The notes beneath the pieces are model-generated. The model did no database searches, was not told the origin of the DNA, and worked only from the letters and a program-made list of their open reading frames with translations. From assembly GCA_033439255.1 (NCBI GenBank), contig CM065882.1, positions 1,240,001 through 1,304,000 of the forward strand: a stretch of 64,000 nucleotides of DNA. Reading direction: 5' to 3'. Both the position numbers and the translations under genes were made by a program. This DNA comes from Hericium rajendrae. Taxonomy: Eukaryota; Basidiomycota; Agaricomycetes; Russulales; Hericiaceae. Each line of letters opens with the position of its first letter. Position 1 is the stretch's first letter. Positions 1 to 10,923 of the stretch are shown in pieces.

Positions 1-101
1 GACTTGACAGCAGCTGGACGTGTAGCACAGATCTGGAAGTACTTGGGGTCAAGGAGGACTCGATCTGAGTTGTCATCGTCCACACCCTCTCTATGGTCAG
101 G

Positions 102-1508
102 TCATCTCGACATGGCATCTGGCCGGTGATGAACACCGGGTTTGTGGATCAGGGTGAAGTCGAAACGAGTGAGGAAGAGAGCCCAGTGAGCTTGACAACG
201 ACTCAGCTTTTGGGCAGACTTGAAGTATTCCAGGTTCTTATGGTCGGTCCAGATCTCCACAGTATGGGGAGAACCTTCCAGGTAGTGGCGCCAGGCTTCG
301 AGGGCATGGATGATGGCCAGGAGTTCCTTGTCATAGATGTCATAGTTGCGTTCAGGGGCGGTGAAGGCCTTGGAGATGTAAGCAACAGGGTGCCATTGCT
401 CGTCCTCCCCGCGCTGGGATAGGATGCCTCCTGTGGCATAGTCTGAGGCATCGACCTCAACTAGGTAGGGTTTGGATGGGTCAGGCATGATAAGGACTGG
501 GGATGAGGTGAACGCAGCTTTAAGAGCCTCAAAGGCATGTTGACATTCAGCAGACCAGGCCCAAGGATGGTCTTTCTTGGTAAGGTCAAACATGGGACAA
601 GCGACTTTGGAGAAGTCCTGGATAAAGCGTCGATAGAAGTTGCCAAAGCCAACAAAGGACTGGACGTCCTTGACATTACGAGGGGCAGGCCATTCAGCAA
701 TGCCTGCAACCTTGATGGGGTCCATGGCGAGCATGTTATGGGAGACGATGAGACCGAGGAACTCAACTGAGGGCTGCTCGAAAGAGCACTTCTCTGGTTT
801 GAGGAAGAGGTCATTGTCCTGGAGGCGTTGGAGGACCTTGCGCACAAGGTCGCGATGTTCTTCGAGGGTTTCGGTGAAAATGAGGATATCGTCCATGTAG
901 ATGACGACTTTGCCTGTGTCGATGAGATCCTTGAAAAGTTCATTCATCATTCCTTGGAACGTGGCAGGGGAGTTTGTAAGACCAAAAAACATCACCAGGG
1001 GTTCAAAGAGATCGCGGTTGGTTTTGAAGGCAGCTTTCCATTCGTTGCCCTCCTTGATGCGAACGTTGTTGTAACCCCAACGAACGTCCATCTTGGAGAA
1101 GACTTTGGCACCCTTGAGCTTGTCAATGAGTTCAGAGATGAGGGGCAGGGGATATTCATTCTTGATGGTGCCTTTGTTGAGGGTGCGATAGTCCTGGACG
1201 GGGCGTAGTTTTCCATCCTTTTTCTTGATAAAGAAGAAGGGACTCGCCATAGGAGATTTGGAAGGACGGATGTAGCCTTTCTTGACCTGGTCATCAAGGA
1301 ATGAATCGAGGTCCTCCTGCTCAGTAGGAGCCATGGGATAGACCTTGCAGGAGCGGGGTTCAAACCCATCTTTCAGGTCAATGGCGTGATCCCAAGGGCG
1401 ACGTTCGGGGAGGCGATGGGAGGATTCCTCGTCGAAGACAGGTTGGAAATCCTGATACTGAGGGGGAACCATCTCAGCAAAGGACTTCTCTGCAACACGA
1501 GTGGCCAC
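102..1508 (-). CDS. Gypsy-1 pol fossil: reverse transcriptase and RNase H
   Basis: Encodes a Ty3/Gypsy reverse transcriptase followed by RNase H. Visible motifs are the catalytic YMDD box (VIYMDDILIF), the LGLIVS thumb segment after it, and the RNase H stretch beginning VEVDASDYATGGILSQ with a later TDHKNLEYF. The order RT then RNase H is standard for Ty3/Gypsy pol. Protease and gag of the same element follow upstream on the minus strand. Family assignment is secure from motifs and from the matching block in Gypsy-3; it is part of a fossil element. Confidence 0.9.
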   Translation of the reverse strand: MATRVAEKSFAEMVPPQYQDFQPVFDEESSHRLPERRPWDHAIDLKDGFEPRSCKVYPMAPTEQEDLDSFLDDQVKKGYIRPSKSPMASPFFFIKKKDGKLRPVQDYRTLNKGTIKNEYPLPLISELIDKLKGAKVFSKMDVRWGYNNVRIKEGNEWKAAFKTNRDLFEPLVMFFGLTNSPATFQGMMNELFKDLIDTGKVVIYMDDILIFTETLEEHRDLVRKVLQRLQDNDLFLKPEKCSFEQPSVEFLGLIVSHNMLAMDPIKVAGIAEWPAPRNVKDVQSFVGFGNFYRRFIQDFSKVACPMFDLTKKDHPWAWSAECQHAFEALKAAFTSSPVLIMPDPSKPYLVEVDASDYATGGILSQRGEDEQWHPVAYISKAFTAPERNYDIYDKELLAIIHALEAWRHYLEGSPHTVEIWTDHKNLEYFKSAQKLSRCQAHWALFLTRFDFTLIHKPGVHHRPDAMSR

Positions 1509-2444
1509 ACGCTCAGCCAGTTTCTGAGCATTGGTGAAAGAGCGACGGATACGGATGGTGTGTTGGTAGTCGGGGTCGTCGTCTGGTGGGGGTGGTGTGT
1601 CCCAGTCAGAGAGAACACCGGCTAGGCGAAGGCCCTCTTCAACCCAGTCATCATCGACATTAGGTCGGGGGTCATCGTCCTCGGTGAATAGGCGTGCAGG
1701 GACTTTGGACAGGTGGATGCAGCAAAGGCGGACACCTTGGACTCAGCGGGCAGGAATCACGTATTTGGGAAGTGGAGCAGCGACAAATGGTGGGGGCAGT
1801 GGGAGCAATGGAGGGGGGCAAGGTGGGGGGAGCAGTACTGCAGCAGTGCTGAGGACTGGTGGACGAGGGGCTGACTGGCAGCGTTCAGTGCGAGTGGACA
1901 GGTTCTTGACCAGGGGTTTATTCAGAGTGCAAGAGGGAGGGCAGCGAGTCATGTCGACACGACGAGAGACCCAATCAATTTCAGGGTTGTGCTCCTGTAA
2001 CCAATCGGTCCCAAGGATGATGTCGTAGTCGCCAATGTCAACGAGATAGAACTCAGCTGTCTCCTCATGGAAGGGCGTCGAGTCCTTGGCATAAATGCGG
2101 ATGTTCTAGTTGACTGAATAGCGAACCCAGCCCATCATGTTTTCGGAGTTGTCCACATTGCGAACGGAAAAGGGTTTAGGGAGTTTCTTGAGGGGAAACT
2201 GGTGTTTCTTGGCAAACTCGGGGTGCATAATGATGCCTTCTGCACCACTATCAAGAAGTGCCTCAGTGTCGATTTGTTTCTTGATCGGGGCAGTGATAAT
2301 CTTGGCCTGGAGCGTAATGGATGGTGTCTGATGGTTGGGCATGATAGCGGACATGCACAAAGACGATGGATATGATTGCTCACAGGGGTCGGATAGTACA
2401 GAGAAGCGATTCGACAGATCAAAGAAATGTTTCTTGCCACCCAC
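1509..2444 (-). CDS. Gypsy-1 pol fossil: protease and linker
   Basis: Retropepsin-type aspartic protease region of Gypsy-1. The active-site signature is visible as ALLDSGAEGIIM (DSG triad) near the right end. It is followed by a proline-rich linker leading to RT. The same arrangement, with near-identical residues, is found in Gypsy-3 at about 31532-32460. Fossil. Confidence 0.8.
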
Positions 2445-2479
2445 GGACGACGTGACCGGGGGGCGCTTTAAAAACCCTC

Positions 2480-3457
2480 AACCATATCCTTGAATGCAGC
2501 CTTTGCCTCTTCCCTCTCTTCCTCGCTCAAGTCCTTCAACTGCGATGATAAGTCGGCAATGGACCTGTTGATGGCGGGGACAGCGAGGGCAGCAGCTGCA
2601 TCTTCTGGAGCTACTCCCGGGGCAGAGCTGGTTTCTAGCGCTCAGACACGAGGGATTGGGGCATGGGGGTTGGAGTCGGCATTGAGGGGGCAGTCGCGGA
2701 AGCCATGGCCCTTCTGGCGGCAGCGAAAGCAACCGCCCTCACGCCTGAGGCGCTCACAGTCAGGCTCCGAGAGTTTGGGCAGTTGGGCACCTGTAGCAGC
2801 AACTGTGCGGGATCGGCCAGTAGATGTGGACTGAGGGGAGCGAGTGCTCACCGGGGTGTGCCCAGTTGTAGGGCGGGGACTCTGGAACCGGGTGCGCATG
2901 AGGTAGGCAGCATTCCTGTCACGGGCCCTTGCCTTCCACTCAGCCAGGGTGGTGGGCGTGGGGTAGCTGCGCTGACAATCATCTCGCAGGGCGCTGTTGA
3001 GGCCATGCAGGAACCAATCGATCAGGGCCACATCATTGTAGCCGGTGCGAGGAGCGAAGGACTCGAACTCAGTGATGTAGTCAACTACCGGGCACGTACC
3101 CATCTGGAGGGTCTGGATGGCATGGGAGGCGTCCTTGGAGTCGTCAAGGGGGGAGAAGTCCAAATTGAAGCGAGTTCGAAGGGCAGCGAGGTTGGCATAG
3201 CGAGGGACATGAGCTGGAGATGTGTTTGCAGCCACAAGATCATCATCCTCAAGGATCTCCTCGACACGCTGGGTGGCCCACTGGCTGGCAATAGGGCCCT
3301 GGCAGAGGTCGAGGAAGAGGGAGATCTGGGCGGTATCATCTTTATATCGGACAGAGTTGACACGAAGGAATAAGCGAATACGCAACTGGAACTCCTTGGA
3401 CTTGGGACGATCTCCCTCAAAGGGAGCAGGTTTGACGCCAATCTCGGGGTTGGACAT
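2480..3457 (-). CDS. Gypsy-1 gag fossil
   Basis: Gag of Gypsy-1, starting MSNPEIGVKPAPFEGD at position 3457 on the minus strand. A capsid-like helical domain (LFLRVNSVRYKDDTAQISLF ...) is followed by a basic Ser/Thr/Pro-rich stretch and one CCHC zinc knuckle (CFRCRQKGHGFRDC). It aligns along its length with Gypsy-3 gag at 30519-31508. Gag would form the virus-like particle and the knuckle would bind element RNA. Fossil. Confidence 0.85.
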
Positions 3458-4682
3458 GTCGTCGGACAGCTGAACAGTGGGAGCTGGAGCAATGATTGGT
3501 TTGACGTTGACGGTGGATGTGGATGTAACAGTGGTGACAGGTGGAGCAGGTGAGGGGACTGGTATCGGGGTTGGGATGCGAGGGGGTAGCGGTGAACGGA
3601 GGACTGCGAGCTGGGCAACTCGCTCTTGCTCGCGTGCTTCTAGGACTTGGTGAGAGAGAGCGAGTTCAGGTTCAGTGATGAAAACGCTACTGGCCTGCCA
3701 AAACCACTGATCTCTTCCTTCTACTAGGTTTGGTCTCCAGCCAATGACTAGGCGTTGAGAGTTGGAACGGTATGTGTAGTACTTCCTGGTAACGGCATTG
3801 AAGATGATACCTGTTGGTACAAAGAGGAGTTTGGTGCATGCAGGAGGGGAGTTGATACTAGGAGGGGCAATGGTGGGGAGCAGTGGAGTGGCTGGGTGTA
3901 GGCGGTGGTGTTCTTCTCTGGCAATGTCGAAGTCAACGAGTTCGAGGTAGGGGAAGTCTTCGCGCTCAGTGAAGTACCACTGGTGGGTGGCAGCATCTTG
4001 GTGAGAAAAGTAGATCCGGGCGATGCCAGCAAGGGTGTAAACGTGGTAGTCCCCAAGGGACTCGAAGATCCCGAGTGGGAAGGGTGCAGTGGTCTGGAAG
4101 CGGGGGTCGGTGGAATCAATGGTGACAACCTACAGGAAGTCTGCCGCAACTGGACGACATCCAAGGGCACGAGGGTACAAGGTGGTGGAGTATGGGGTTC
4201 TGAGGAATCAGTGGCCGAGGCGTTCTCTGGCCCACACAGGCTCAGGCGAGGGTTCTGGGGTAAAGAAACCTAGTGTGCAAAAGGTGAACGGGGTCGATGG
4301 CAGGATGCTCGCAGGGGATCCTCGGTTGGGTTGGCGACAGTGGTAGGTGATGTCCGAGGCACCAAACGTGAATTCTTGCAAGTCGACGTCAAAAGCAACT
4401 CGAATTCGAACGTATAAGGCAATGGAGATAGCACCTGCACGTGGTTTCCACGATCTCAATCGAAACCAAACTCCTTCGGCTTCCCAACGCTTCACAGCAC
4501 AATAGCGGAGGAGGGGAATGAGTGCACTGCCCTCGATGGTGTTGGCGATGGGGAAGGGGAGATGAGGTTGATGGAATGGATGTCGAGATACGGTGAAGAT
4601 GTCGGCGGTGAAGGGTTCAAAGAAGAGAGGTATGATGAGCGATAGTAGGGAGGTGAGGCGGGTGTATGAGAGATTGTCCAGG
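3458..4682 (-). other. Gypsy-1 leader between LTR and gag start
   Basis: About 1.2 kb between the LTR and the MSNPEIGV start of gag. It holds a minus-strand open frame at 4208-4495 (MKRWEAEGVWFRLRSW...) that is also present in the Gypsy-3 leader at 29467-29832, so the frame is shared by the family. It may be an upstream ORF or an N-terminal gag extension; I do not recognise a domain. Confidence 0.5.
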
Positions 4683-4785
4683 TGTCAAGACTCGGTCGTA
4701 GACAGCAGAGAACCACCCAAGTCACCAGCGATGATGAGAGCGAGAGAGCAGAGAGCGACTAGCAGCGCAGTGACCTGTATTGGAG
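4683..4785 (-). repeat. Gypsy-1 5' LTR, first piece
   Basis: On the plus strand begins TGTCAAGACTCGG, the complement of the Gypsy-3 LTR 3' end (...CCGAGTCTTGACA). The LTR is interrupted after ...TATTGGAG by MITE-A, with a 2-bp AG duplication, and resumes at 17552. Confidence 0.9.
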
Positions 4786-5154
4786 CATCAGGAAGGTTGA
4801 CAACTTTCTGATTGACCTGACAATTTCTAACCCTACTGACAGCTTCTGATTGACCTGATCCACCTGAAAGCAATCTTGAGAAGCAAATATCTGATCAGAC
4901 TTTTACATTCAAGAAAAGACATTTATTGTCAGATATATAAGTTTTTAATCTCTAACTAATAGATATATCAAAATCTTTGATATCTGAAATTTTTGAAAAT
5001 CTGAGAGTGTCTGATTTCAAATCTGGAGGTCAAATATCAGTCAGATAGATCAGACAGTGTCAGACACCATCAGATGCTCTCAGACAGTTGCAGATAATTT
5101 TCAGATATTTGACCTCCAGATTTGAAAAAAAATCTCAGATCAGACACTCTCAGA
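4786..5154. mobile_element. MITE-A left piece: foldback element with CATCAGG ends
   Basis: Begins CATCAGGAAGGTTGACAAC and consists of CAGA/TCTGA-rich sequence that is nearly self-complementary with the piece at 17288-17551. Complete relatives are MITE-B and MITE-C (about 581 bp). Target is the Gypsy-1 LTR, with AG duplicated at 4784-4785 and 17552-17553. It is interrupted by X2. No coding capacity. Confidence 0.9.
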
Positions 5155-5168
5155 CTTGGTGGAAGAGG

Positions 5169-5186
5169 GCCAATGCTGTGCATGGC
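5169..5186 (-). other. X2 right-end hairpin
   Basis: Minus strand reads GCCATGC-ACA-GCA-T-TGGC: a seven-pair stem with one bulged T, 14 nt from the element end. In X4 and X1 the same stem is GCCG/CGGC and GCTG/CGGC, so pairing is kept while the sequence changes. Confidence 0.7.
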
Positions 5187-5289
5187 AAAACGATTCCTTT
5201 TTTTATCATCAATGAAGGTATATAAATTACCATCATGTATGGCCATGTACAGGTACACTGACATCTTGCATGCAGGCCCATACCTCATG

Positions 5290-6083
5290 CCTTATACTTG
5301 ACATGTAGCATTGTGCTGGGGCCAGTGCCTCATGCATGCCTGCTATACCTCATGCCAGCCCACTATGCCTCATGTTCACTGGTCACACCCTATGCTGGTC
5401 TACTACATCTCGATGTACCTTGTGGATGGGCCAGTGACAGCTTAGAGATGACTACAGCTGAATGTGAGCATGTCAGCCAGCACAACCATATACATGCATT
5501 GTGTGTTGCTATGTGCAGATGTGTCACCTGCCTGTACCTTGTGCCTTATGCCTCATACACAGACATACTGAGCCATGCATAGGCTTAGTGCCTTATGCAT
5601 GCTCATCATGCTACACTATATCTTGCATACAAGCCACCATCCCATAGATGCTTACTGTACTTCATGTACAGGCCCACAGCATCTTGACACTCTGCACATG
5701 CTTGCAGCACCCTGTGCATGGCCACTACACTCTGTTGATCTCCTGTACAAGCTAGTAGCAGCCCTACATATGGGCCTGCATGCCTTATGCTCACCCTCTA
5801 TGCCTCATGCATGGCTCTCAATATCTCACACATCCTCACTGCACATTGCATCTTACATATAGGCCCACTACAGCTTAACATTGGTGAGCATGGCCACTGG
5901 ACCTTCTGCACAGCTATGACACTTATCATGCCTTGTGCATGAACCTAGTGCCTTATGCACATATGTACTTTTGTTGTGTCTTATCAGTGCACACATATGG
6001 TGGCATAAATAGTGATAGACCTTATAGTGCTATGATAAAACATATAGATCAATACTGGGCTATGTGAAATTTCAATTTTTCAG
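5290..6083. repeat. CpG-decayed M-like remnant (M4) inside X2
   Basis: Sequence made of CATG, TGTGCA and GCATGAGG-type words almost without CpG, ending at a CATCTGAAAAATTG-type terminus (complement at about 6060-6083). It resembles the GC-rich cassette of M1, M2 and M3 after CpG loss. The same block is in X1 (40706-41548) and, shortened, in X3 (about 62087-62150), so it predates X amplification. No coding support. Confidence 0.6.
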
Positions 6084-6902
6084 ATGATACACACTACATC
6101 AACTCATATATGCACTCTTGGCTCACATTTTTTGACCTATGCATACTTTTGTTGATCTGCTTACACATGTATCAACCTATGGGCATCACAGCAAACTTAT
6201 ATATGCTTCTACTACCTCATACATTTTCTGTTAGCCTGTGCACCTTCTATTGATTTGTATGCATTGCTGCTAGCACCAAAGGCAGAATTTAATTTCTATA
6301 TTTGGATTTTTTTTTCTGACTTTTACAAAAAATAACATAAATCATACCAGTTTTTTTTTAAATAGGGCTTATATCTCTTCAATGTATTATACAATCTAGT
6401 CAGTATTTTTCTATTTTACATGCATAAAATACTATTAAAATTGAATTCTCACCTTCAAACCATATTTTGTATACTGGCAGAAATTAGTGACCAAATATGG
6501 CAACTACTTTCTGGTAAAATTGCCTGTTGATTAGCATGAAGGTCCAGAGTAACAAAAAACTTATACAAATGTATAAGAGCATCAATTGTGCAAACATCAC
6601 TTTAAGTATATTAGGGTTCAACACAAGTGCACTCATGAGTGACCTAGATCTGAACTTGCAGGTATTCTATCTGTCCAAGGTGTTGACCTGGATCCATGCA
6701 GGTTTGCACCACTGGGTGATTTGGAGCTGTGGGTCAGGTATCTGTGACATCACAGATCACTTGCAGGTCAGTTGGTCTTGAAGTTGTGTCTCACTTTTAT
6801 GATGCCCTCCTCTTTGTTTCTTCATCTGGATCCTCCCCTTTTCACCATATCTTCTCAATTCAATGGCAGGATGGGTGTTATGGAGATTCAAGAGGCTTCT
6901 AG

Positions 6903-6999
6903 GTGAGTCCAAAAGCCTTTTATTTCATTGTATTGTACTGATCTCAAGAGTCTTGCTCGATAACAAGCAAGGCTCTCATTTTTCACTGTTCTTTGACAG
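6903..6999 (+). other. H1 intron-like segment with stem-loop
   Basis: AG/GTGAGTC donor, ACTGATC branch-like site, then stem GAGTCTTGCT (6948-6957) / AGCAAGGCTC (6966-6975), then TTCTTTGACAG acceptor; 97 nt. H2 has the same 97-nt arrangement on the other strand and h3 has 95 nt. Splicing is inferred from consensus and conservation only. Confidence 0.55.
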
Positions 7000-7908
7000 G
7001 TTTCATGATGTTTGACAGGTTTCATGATGTCCCACCATTTTTTGACATCATCCACCATATCTCGTGCACCATCTGTGCTTCTCCCATCGTTCTCATCAAC
7101 AGGTCAACCAGCCAACCGGCCCTCACCCATCTTCGACAACTAGCACTCATGTGCACCAGAGATTTAATTCCCACTCACAATGGTAAGAGTATGCACAGTG
7201 CCAGTCTAGCACTGCAACTGCAAGGCCCACAATGCCTGTCAGGTCTTGTTGCTACAGCATTGTTGCTACAACAGCAAGGCTCGACATCTTTTTGCTGATC
7301 ATCTGAGCAGTGCCTAGCATGCCTCGACAATGCACAGTTGTTCGCAAACAGCTTTGCATATCCTTGCATGTCTGAGACAGTGTGCATCTACCAATACATG
7401 CCTTGCTAGTATACACGTTTTTGACTACATGCCCCCACCATCCCATAGTCCATTGCTCAAACTACATGTGTGCATTCATGCCCATGGACATCACACATGC
7501 CACTATGCATGCTGTCATGTCATTCATCTGGCAGAAGCCCAATGTGAGGCAAGTTTTATATGTCATCAGTGCTATTCAACAACCAAAATGCACCCTCCCC
7601 GGTCTCATTCTCAATTCCTATCCAAGCTGGTGATGTTATTTGTGTGTGCATGCCCACAGCTATGCCAGTAAACCAGCACCCACACATGCTCCCCTCGCAC
7701 ATGTGCCAGCCCATGTGCACACACATACTCAAAGCTGCCCCACCGGCATGTGCACGCCCATGTCGATGCCACAAGTATGTTGCATGTAGCCTTTTGAATC
7801 CATACCTTGCTTGTAAACTTCATACACTTCATGGGTATGACAAGATATAGTGATAATGGGCATATGTGATTGGAGCTGTAAGTTAGTGTTGGCAGATGGC
7901 ATATAGTA
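7000..7908 (+). other. H1 interior, no supported gene
   Basis: Moderate-complexity DNA after the intron-like segment. An open frame at 6993-7298 has a counterpart in H2 (39499-39792) and a distant one in h3, but it matches no family I know. It most likely reflects shared ancestry of non-coding hAT DNA. Confidence 0.4.
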
Positions 7909-8239
7909 CATCTGAAAAATTGTTATTCCACATAGTACAGTGTTCATTTATGTGTCCTATCATAGTGCTATGAGGTCTATGGCCATCTATGTAGCTACTC
8001 CTCTCAACTATGTAGGTCTACAAGGCCTATCATAGCTTCCATAGCAGTAGTGAGACATTATACAGTGCTATATATTTCTGAGGGGCAGCTATAGTTGCTA
8101 TGTAAACTCATTGCTTGCTATGGTCCCTATGGTTCCTATGACCCCTACTATTAGTACCATCTCAAGTCAACCAGGTATGAAAGATATAAAGTCAAAATTG
8201 ATTACATTTTATATAGCTACTAATACAGTCAACTACACT

Positions 8240-9500
8240 ACAAGTTGAAAGGTGTATCACAGAATGGCATGCACGCGCACAAGGCGCTGGGTCCGTGCAC
8301 GAGGCACGGCAGGCGCAGTTGCTGTGCAGGAGGCGCAGTGAGCGCGGCAGGCATGCAGTGGCCATGCATGCTGGCATCAGGCTGCGGCGAATCTGCGCGC
8401 GAGGTGAGTGGGGCGCAGCGGTATGCGCAAGACACCGGGCCCATGGGCGAGGTACTGGGCCCATGGGCGAGGTGCAGCAGGGCACAATGTATGAGCGCGA
8501 GGCACGGCGGATGCATGCGGGGTGCTTGGCAGCCACTGGTTTGTGTGCAAGGTACGGTGGGGCACAGTGGCCAGGCACGAGGTGTAACGGGATGCGGCAG
8601 GTGAGCACAAGGCACCGGGCCCATGTGCGAGGTGCAGCAGGTGGGCGCAGGACATGATGGGCAGCTGTGAAGCATGGCAGAGGCACGGCGAGGGTACATG
8701 AGCCGTAGTACGATGTGCATCGCAGGGCGTGGGGAGTTGCGCAGTGTGGGCCTGCCACAGATTCATCCGCGAAGGGCGGCGAGGTGTCACTGGGTGTGAG
8801 GCATTGCAGGGTGGTGGGGCGTCGCTGGGCGTGGGCTGATGCAGGCTCATCTGCGAGGTGCCACGGGGCGTTGTGAGGTATCGGGCGTCGAGAGGCATTG
8901 CGGGACGTGGGGCGTTGTGGGACATGGGATTGCTGCGGACTCATCCGCACATGCAACGAGGCGTCGTTGGACATGGGGCTGTCATGGGCTCATCCACGAG
9001 GTGCGGCGAGGCATCGCGGGCATGAGACGTTGTGATGCGTGGGGCATCGCGGGGCACGGTGCTGGTGCTGGCTTGTTCGCGAGGCGCGGCAGGCATGGGC
9101 AAGGCGTGGTGAATGTGAGCGAGGCACAGCGAGCACGCTGGTGGGCCCGCACGCAGCACGGCGGGGTTGTGCACAAGGCGTGGGCTCATGTGCGAGACGG
9201 GCCATGCACAGCACGTCTGGCCTGCACGCCACACAGCAGTGTGACACCCGGATTGCAAGGCCATGCGCGAGGGGTGGAGCCCATGCGTGAGGCAACGGGC
9301 TGACGTGGGCATTGTTCGGTGGGGTGCATGCGCTGGCAACGTGGGTGTGGGCATTGGGAGACAGCACGCCAGCCACTGCAGGCATGACGGCGATGCTAAG
9401 TGATGAGAAGGCGACGGGGGGTGATGGTGATGCTGAGCAATGGGGAGATGATGGCGGGAGGTGACGGCGGGAGGCAAGGGGCATCGAGAGGTGCAGAGAG
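8240..9500. repeat. M1 GC-rich cassette
   Basis: Imperfect reiteration of words such as GGGCCCATGCGCGAGGC and GCACGGCAGG in units of roughly 30 bp. It gives long open frames on both strands simply because stops are rare in this composition. Partial CpG loss compared with M2 and M3. Not a gene. Confidence 0.7.
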
Positions 9501-9932
9501 AGAAGGAGGTCGAGAGTACTGCTCTCTATATTAGCACGAATAGACACAATTAGATTTTTTTTGACTCACCTTGTGGCCCCTCGTCACCCTACTATCCTCC
9601 TTCGGTGTTCCGTTCGATGGGAGAGGACGGAGAGATGGGAGGAGGGGGTTGGATGGTGGGAGAAGAGTCGAACATTGAACGTTTGAACATTCGAACTTCG
9701 ACAAATGTTTTGAGCATAGTAAATCAATTTAAATAGGAAAAAATCAAAGAAAAAGAGAGTATATACAATTCATTAAGAGAATGCGACTGAATGAGCTCAG
9801 TATCTATCTACTGTACTACAGGCTACTGGGTAGCGACACGAACTTAATGATGTCTGCCGTCTTAGCCTCTAATGCAGCGTCCGGCATCACCCGGGCCGAG
9901 TTGCGTCACCCACATTTAGTGCTCGCCACGTC

Positions 9933-9942
9933 TATATAAGGC
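9933..9942 (+). promoter_or_regulatory. M1 TATA box
   Basis: TATATAAGGC followed within about 30 bp by a pyrimidine-rich CTTGCTCTCTCTC stretch, then introns. M3 and M5 have the same TATATAAGGC at the same place, and M2 has TTTATAACGC. Predicted pol II core promoter firing rightward. Confidence 0.55.
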
Positions 9943-10035
9943 GTGTGCGATGCGCTTGCTCTCTCTCTTCCCTACCACCACCATCTCTCATCTTTTGTCA
10001 CTCTCTCCTCTTTTGCTGTAACCTTCTTATGTTCG

Positions 10036-10291
10036 GTAAGTTGTTTTATTGTTTTATTGTCTCTAACCTTGTGTTTTTTTCTATAGCCTTTGCATTTTCG
10101 CTTTTTTATTTTCTTTGGTATGTTGTTATTTTGTTTGATTGTTTCTAACCCTAATGTTTTTCACAGACTTTGCATTTTCGCTTTTATTTCTTTAGGTAAG
10201 CCTTAGATCTTTCATTTATTACATCTTGTAATATTAATTTGTTGACTTGACTTGTAGATCATTTTCGCTTTTTCTTATCTCTAGAGTAAGT
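10036..10291 (+). other. M1 ladder of micro-exons and introns
   Basis: Intron-like GTAAGT...CTAAC...CTATAG 10036-10086 (51 nt); GTATGT...CTAAC...TCACAG 10118-10166 (49 nt); GTAAGC...TTGTAG 10196-10257 (62 nt); then GTAAGT at 10286. The exons between are 31, 29 and 28 nt and repeat the words TTTGCATTTTCGCTTTT or ATTTTCGCTTTT. Related ladders occur in M2, M3 and M5. Predicted from consensus signals; transcript evidence is absent. Confidence 0.5.
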
Positions 10292-10923
10292 CTTATCTTT
10301 TATCTTTCTATCTTATCTTTTATCTTATGTTTATCATTGATCTTATCTCAACTTTTGTTTATCACTTATCTTATCTTATCTTTTAGTTTTATCATATTTT
10401 GTAGTGTATTATACATTTGTTAATAATGTTTGTAGTAATATACTAGATGTGTTGTAATCAAATATTACTTGAAATATAATACTTTTCAATATTTCAGATG
10501 TGTTATGATTATTTTATTTCATTCATAAGTTTATACATTGTTGGCAGAGGTGACGTAGAGTAAATAGTAGTCTTACTAGCTAGATGTAATACAATACTAG
10601 GGATATACATCATAGCTCATATAGCCATGATAGCCATCATATGCTATGGTAGCTATGATAGCTATGGTAGCTGCTGCCTTATACTATGGCAGCTATGATA
10701 GCTATGATAGCTGTCATCTCACACTATGATAGCTATGGTAGCTATGATAGCTCTATGTAGATTGCCTTGCTGCTATGTAAAGCTATGTATAAAAGGACAC
10801 TGCTACGGACCTATGAGATCTATGTAGGCTATATAAGTCTGTATACCACTGTCATATTTCTTAGATGTATGTAGTTAGTTAGGGATCACAACATATAGAT
10901 TTGAACTTTGCAATATAATATAT

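Larger units (their letters stand above)
1..4785 (-). mobile_element. Gypsy-1: Ty3/Gypsy chromovirus, left part cut by window edge
   Basis: Minus-strand LTR retrotransposon read from its 5' LTR (right) towards pol (left). Order on the minus strand: LTR piece, leader, gag, protease, reverse transcriptase, RNase H. The integrase end and 3' LTR lie outside the window. It is clearly the same family as Gypsy-3 at 28855-35956: gag, protease and RT align over their length with scattered differences. The 5' LTR is split by MITE-A and everything nested in it, and its remainder is at 17552-17873; the two pieces add up to 423 bp, exactly the Gypsy-3 LTR length. It was inserted into an older X element (X6). 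Broken fossil with several breaks, older than Gypsy-3. Confidence 0.9.
7909..10867 (+). mobile_element. M1: 3-kb element with CATCTGA ends and 2-bp TSD
   Basis: Ends CATCTGAAAAATTG ... ATTTCTTAGATG, flanked by TA (7907-7908, 10868-10869). The H2 copy, uninterrupted at this point, gives the empty site. Order inside: TAGCTATCATAG-type subterminal repeats, GC-rich minisatellite-like cassette (about 8240-9500), degenerate hairpin, TATA promoter (9933), ladder of intron-like units (10036 onward), second block of TAGCTATGATAG repeats. No transposase. TSD size and CATCWG terminus are shared with the foldback MITEs, suggesting one superfamily; which one I cannot say. Confidence 0.8.

Noticed and set aside
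8192-9547. Long open frames on both strands (up to 260 aa) in the GC-rich cassette of M1, and similar ones in M2, M3 and M5
   Set aside because: Frames exist on both strands at once, products are repeats of Arg/His/Pro/Ala/Cys without domains, and frames are not conserved between M copies. They follow from base composition.
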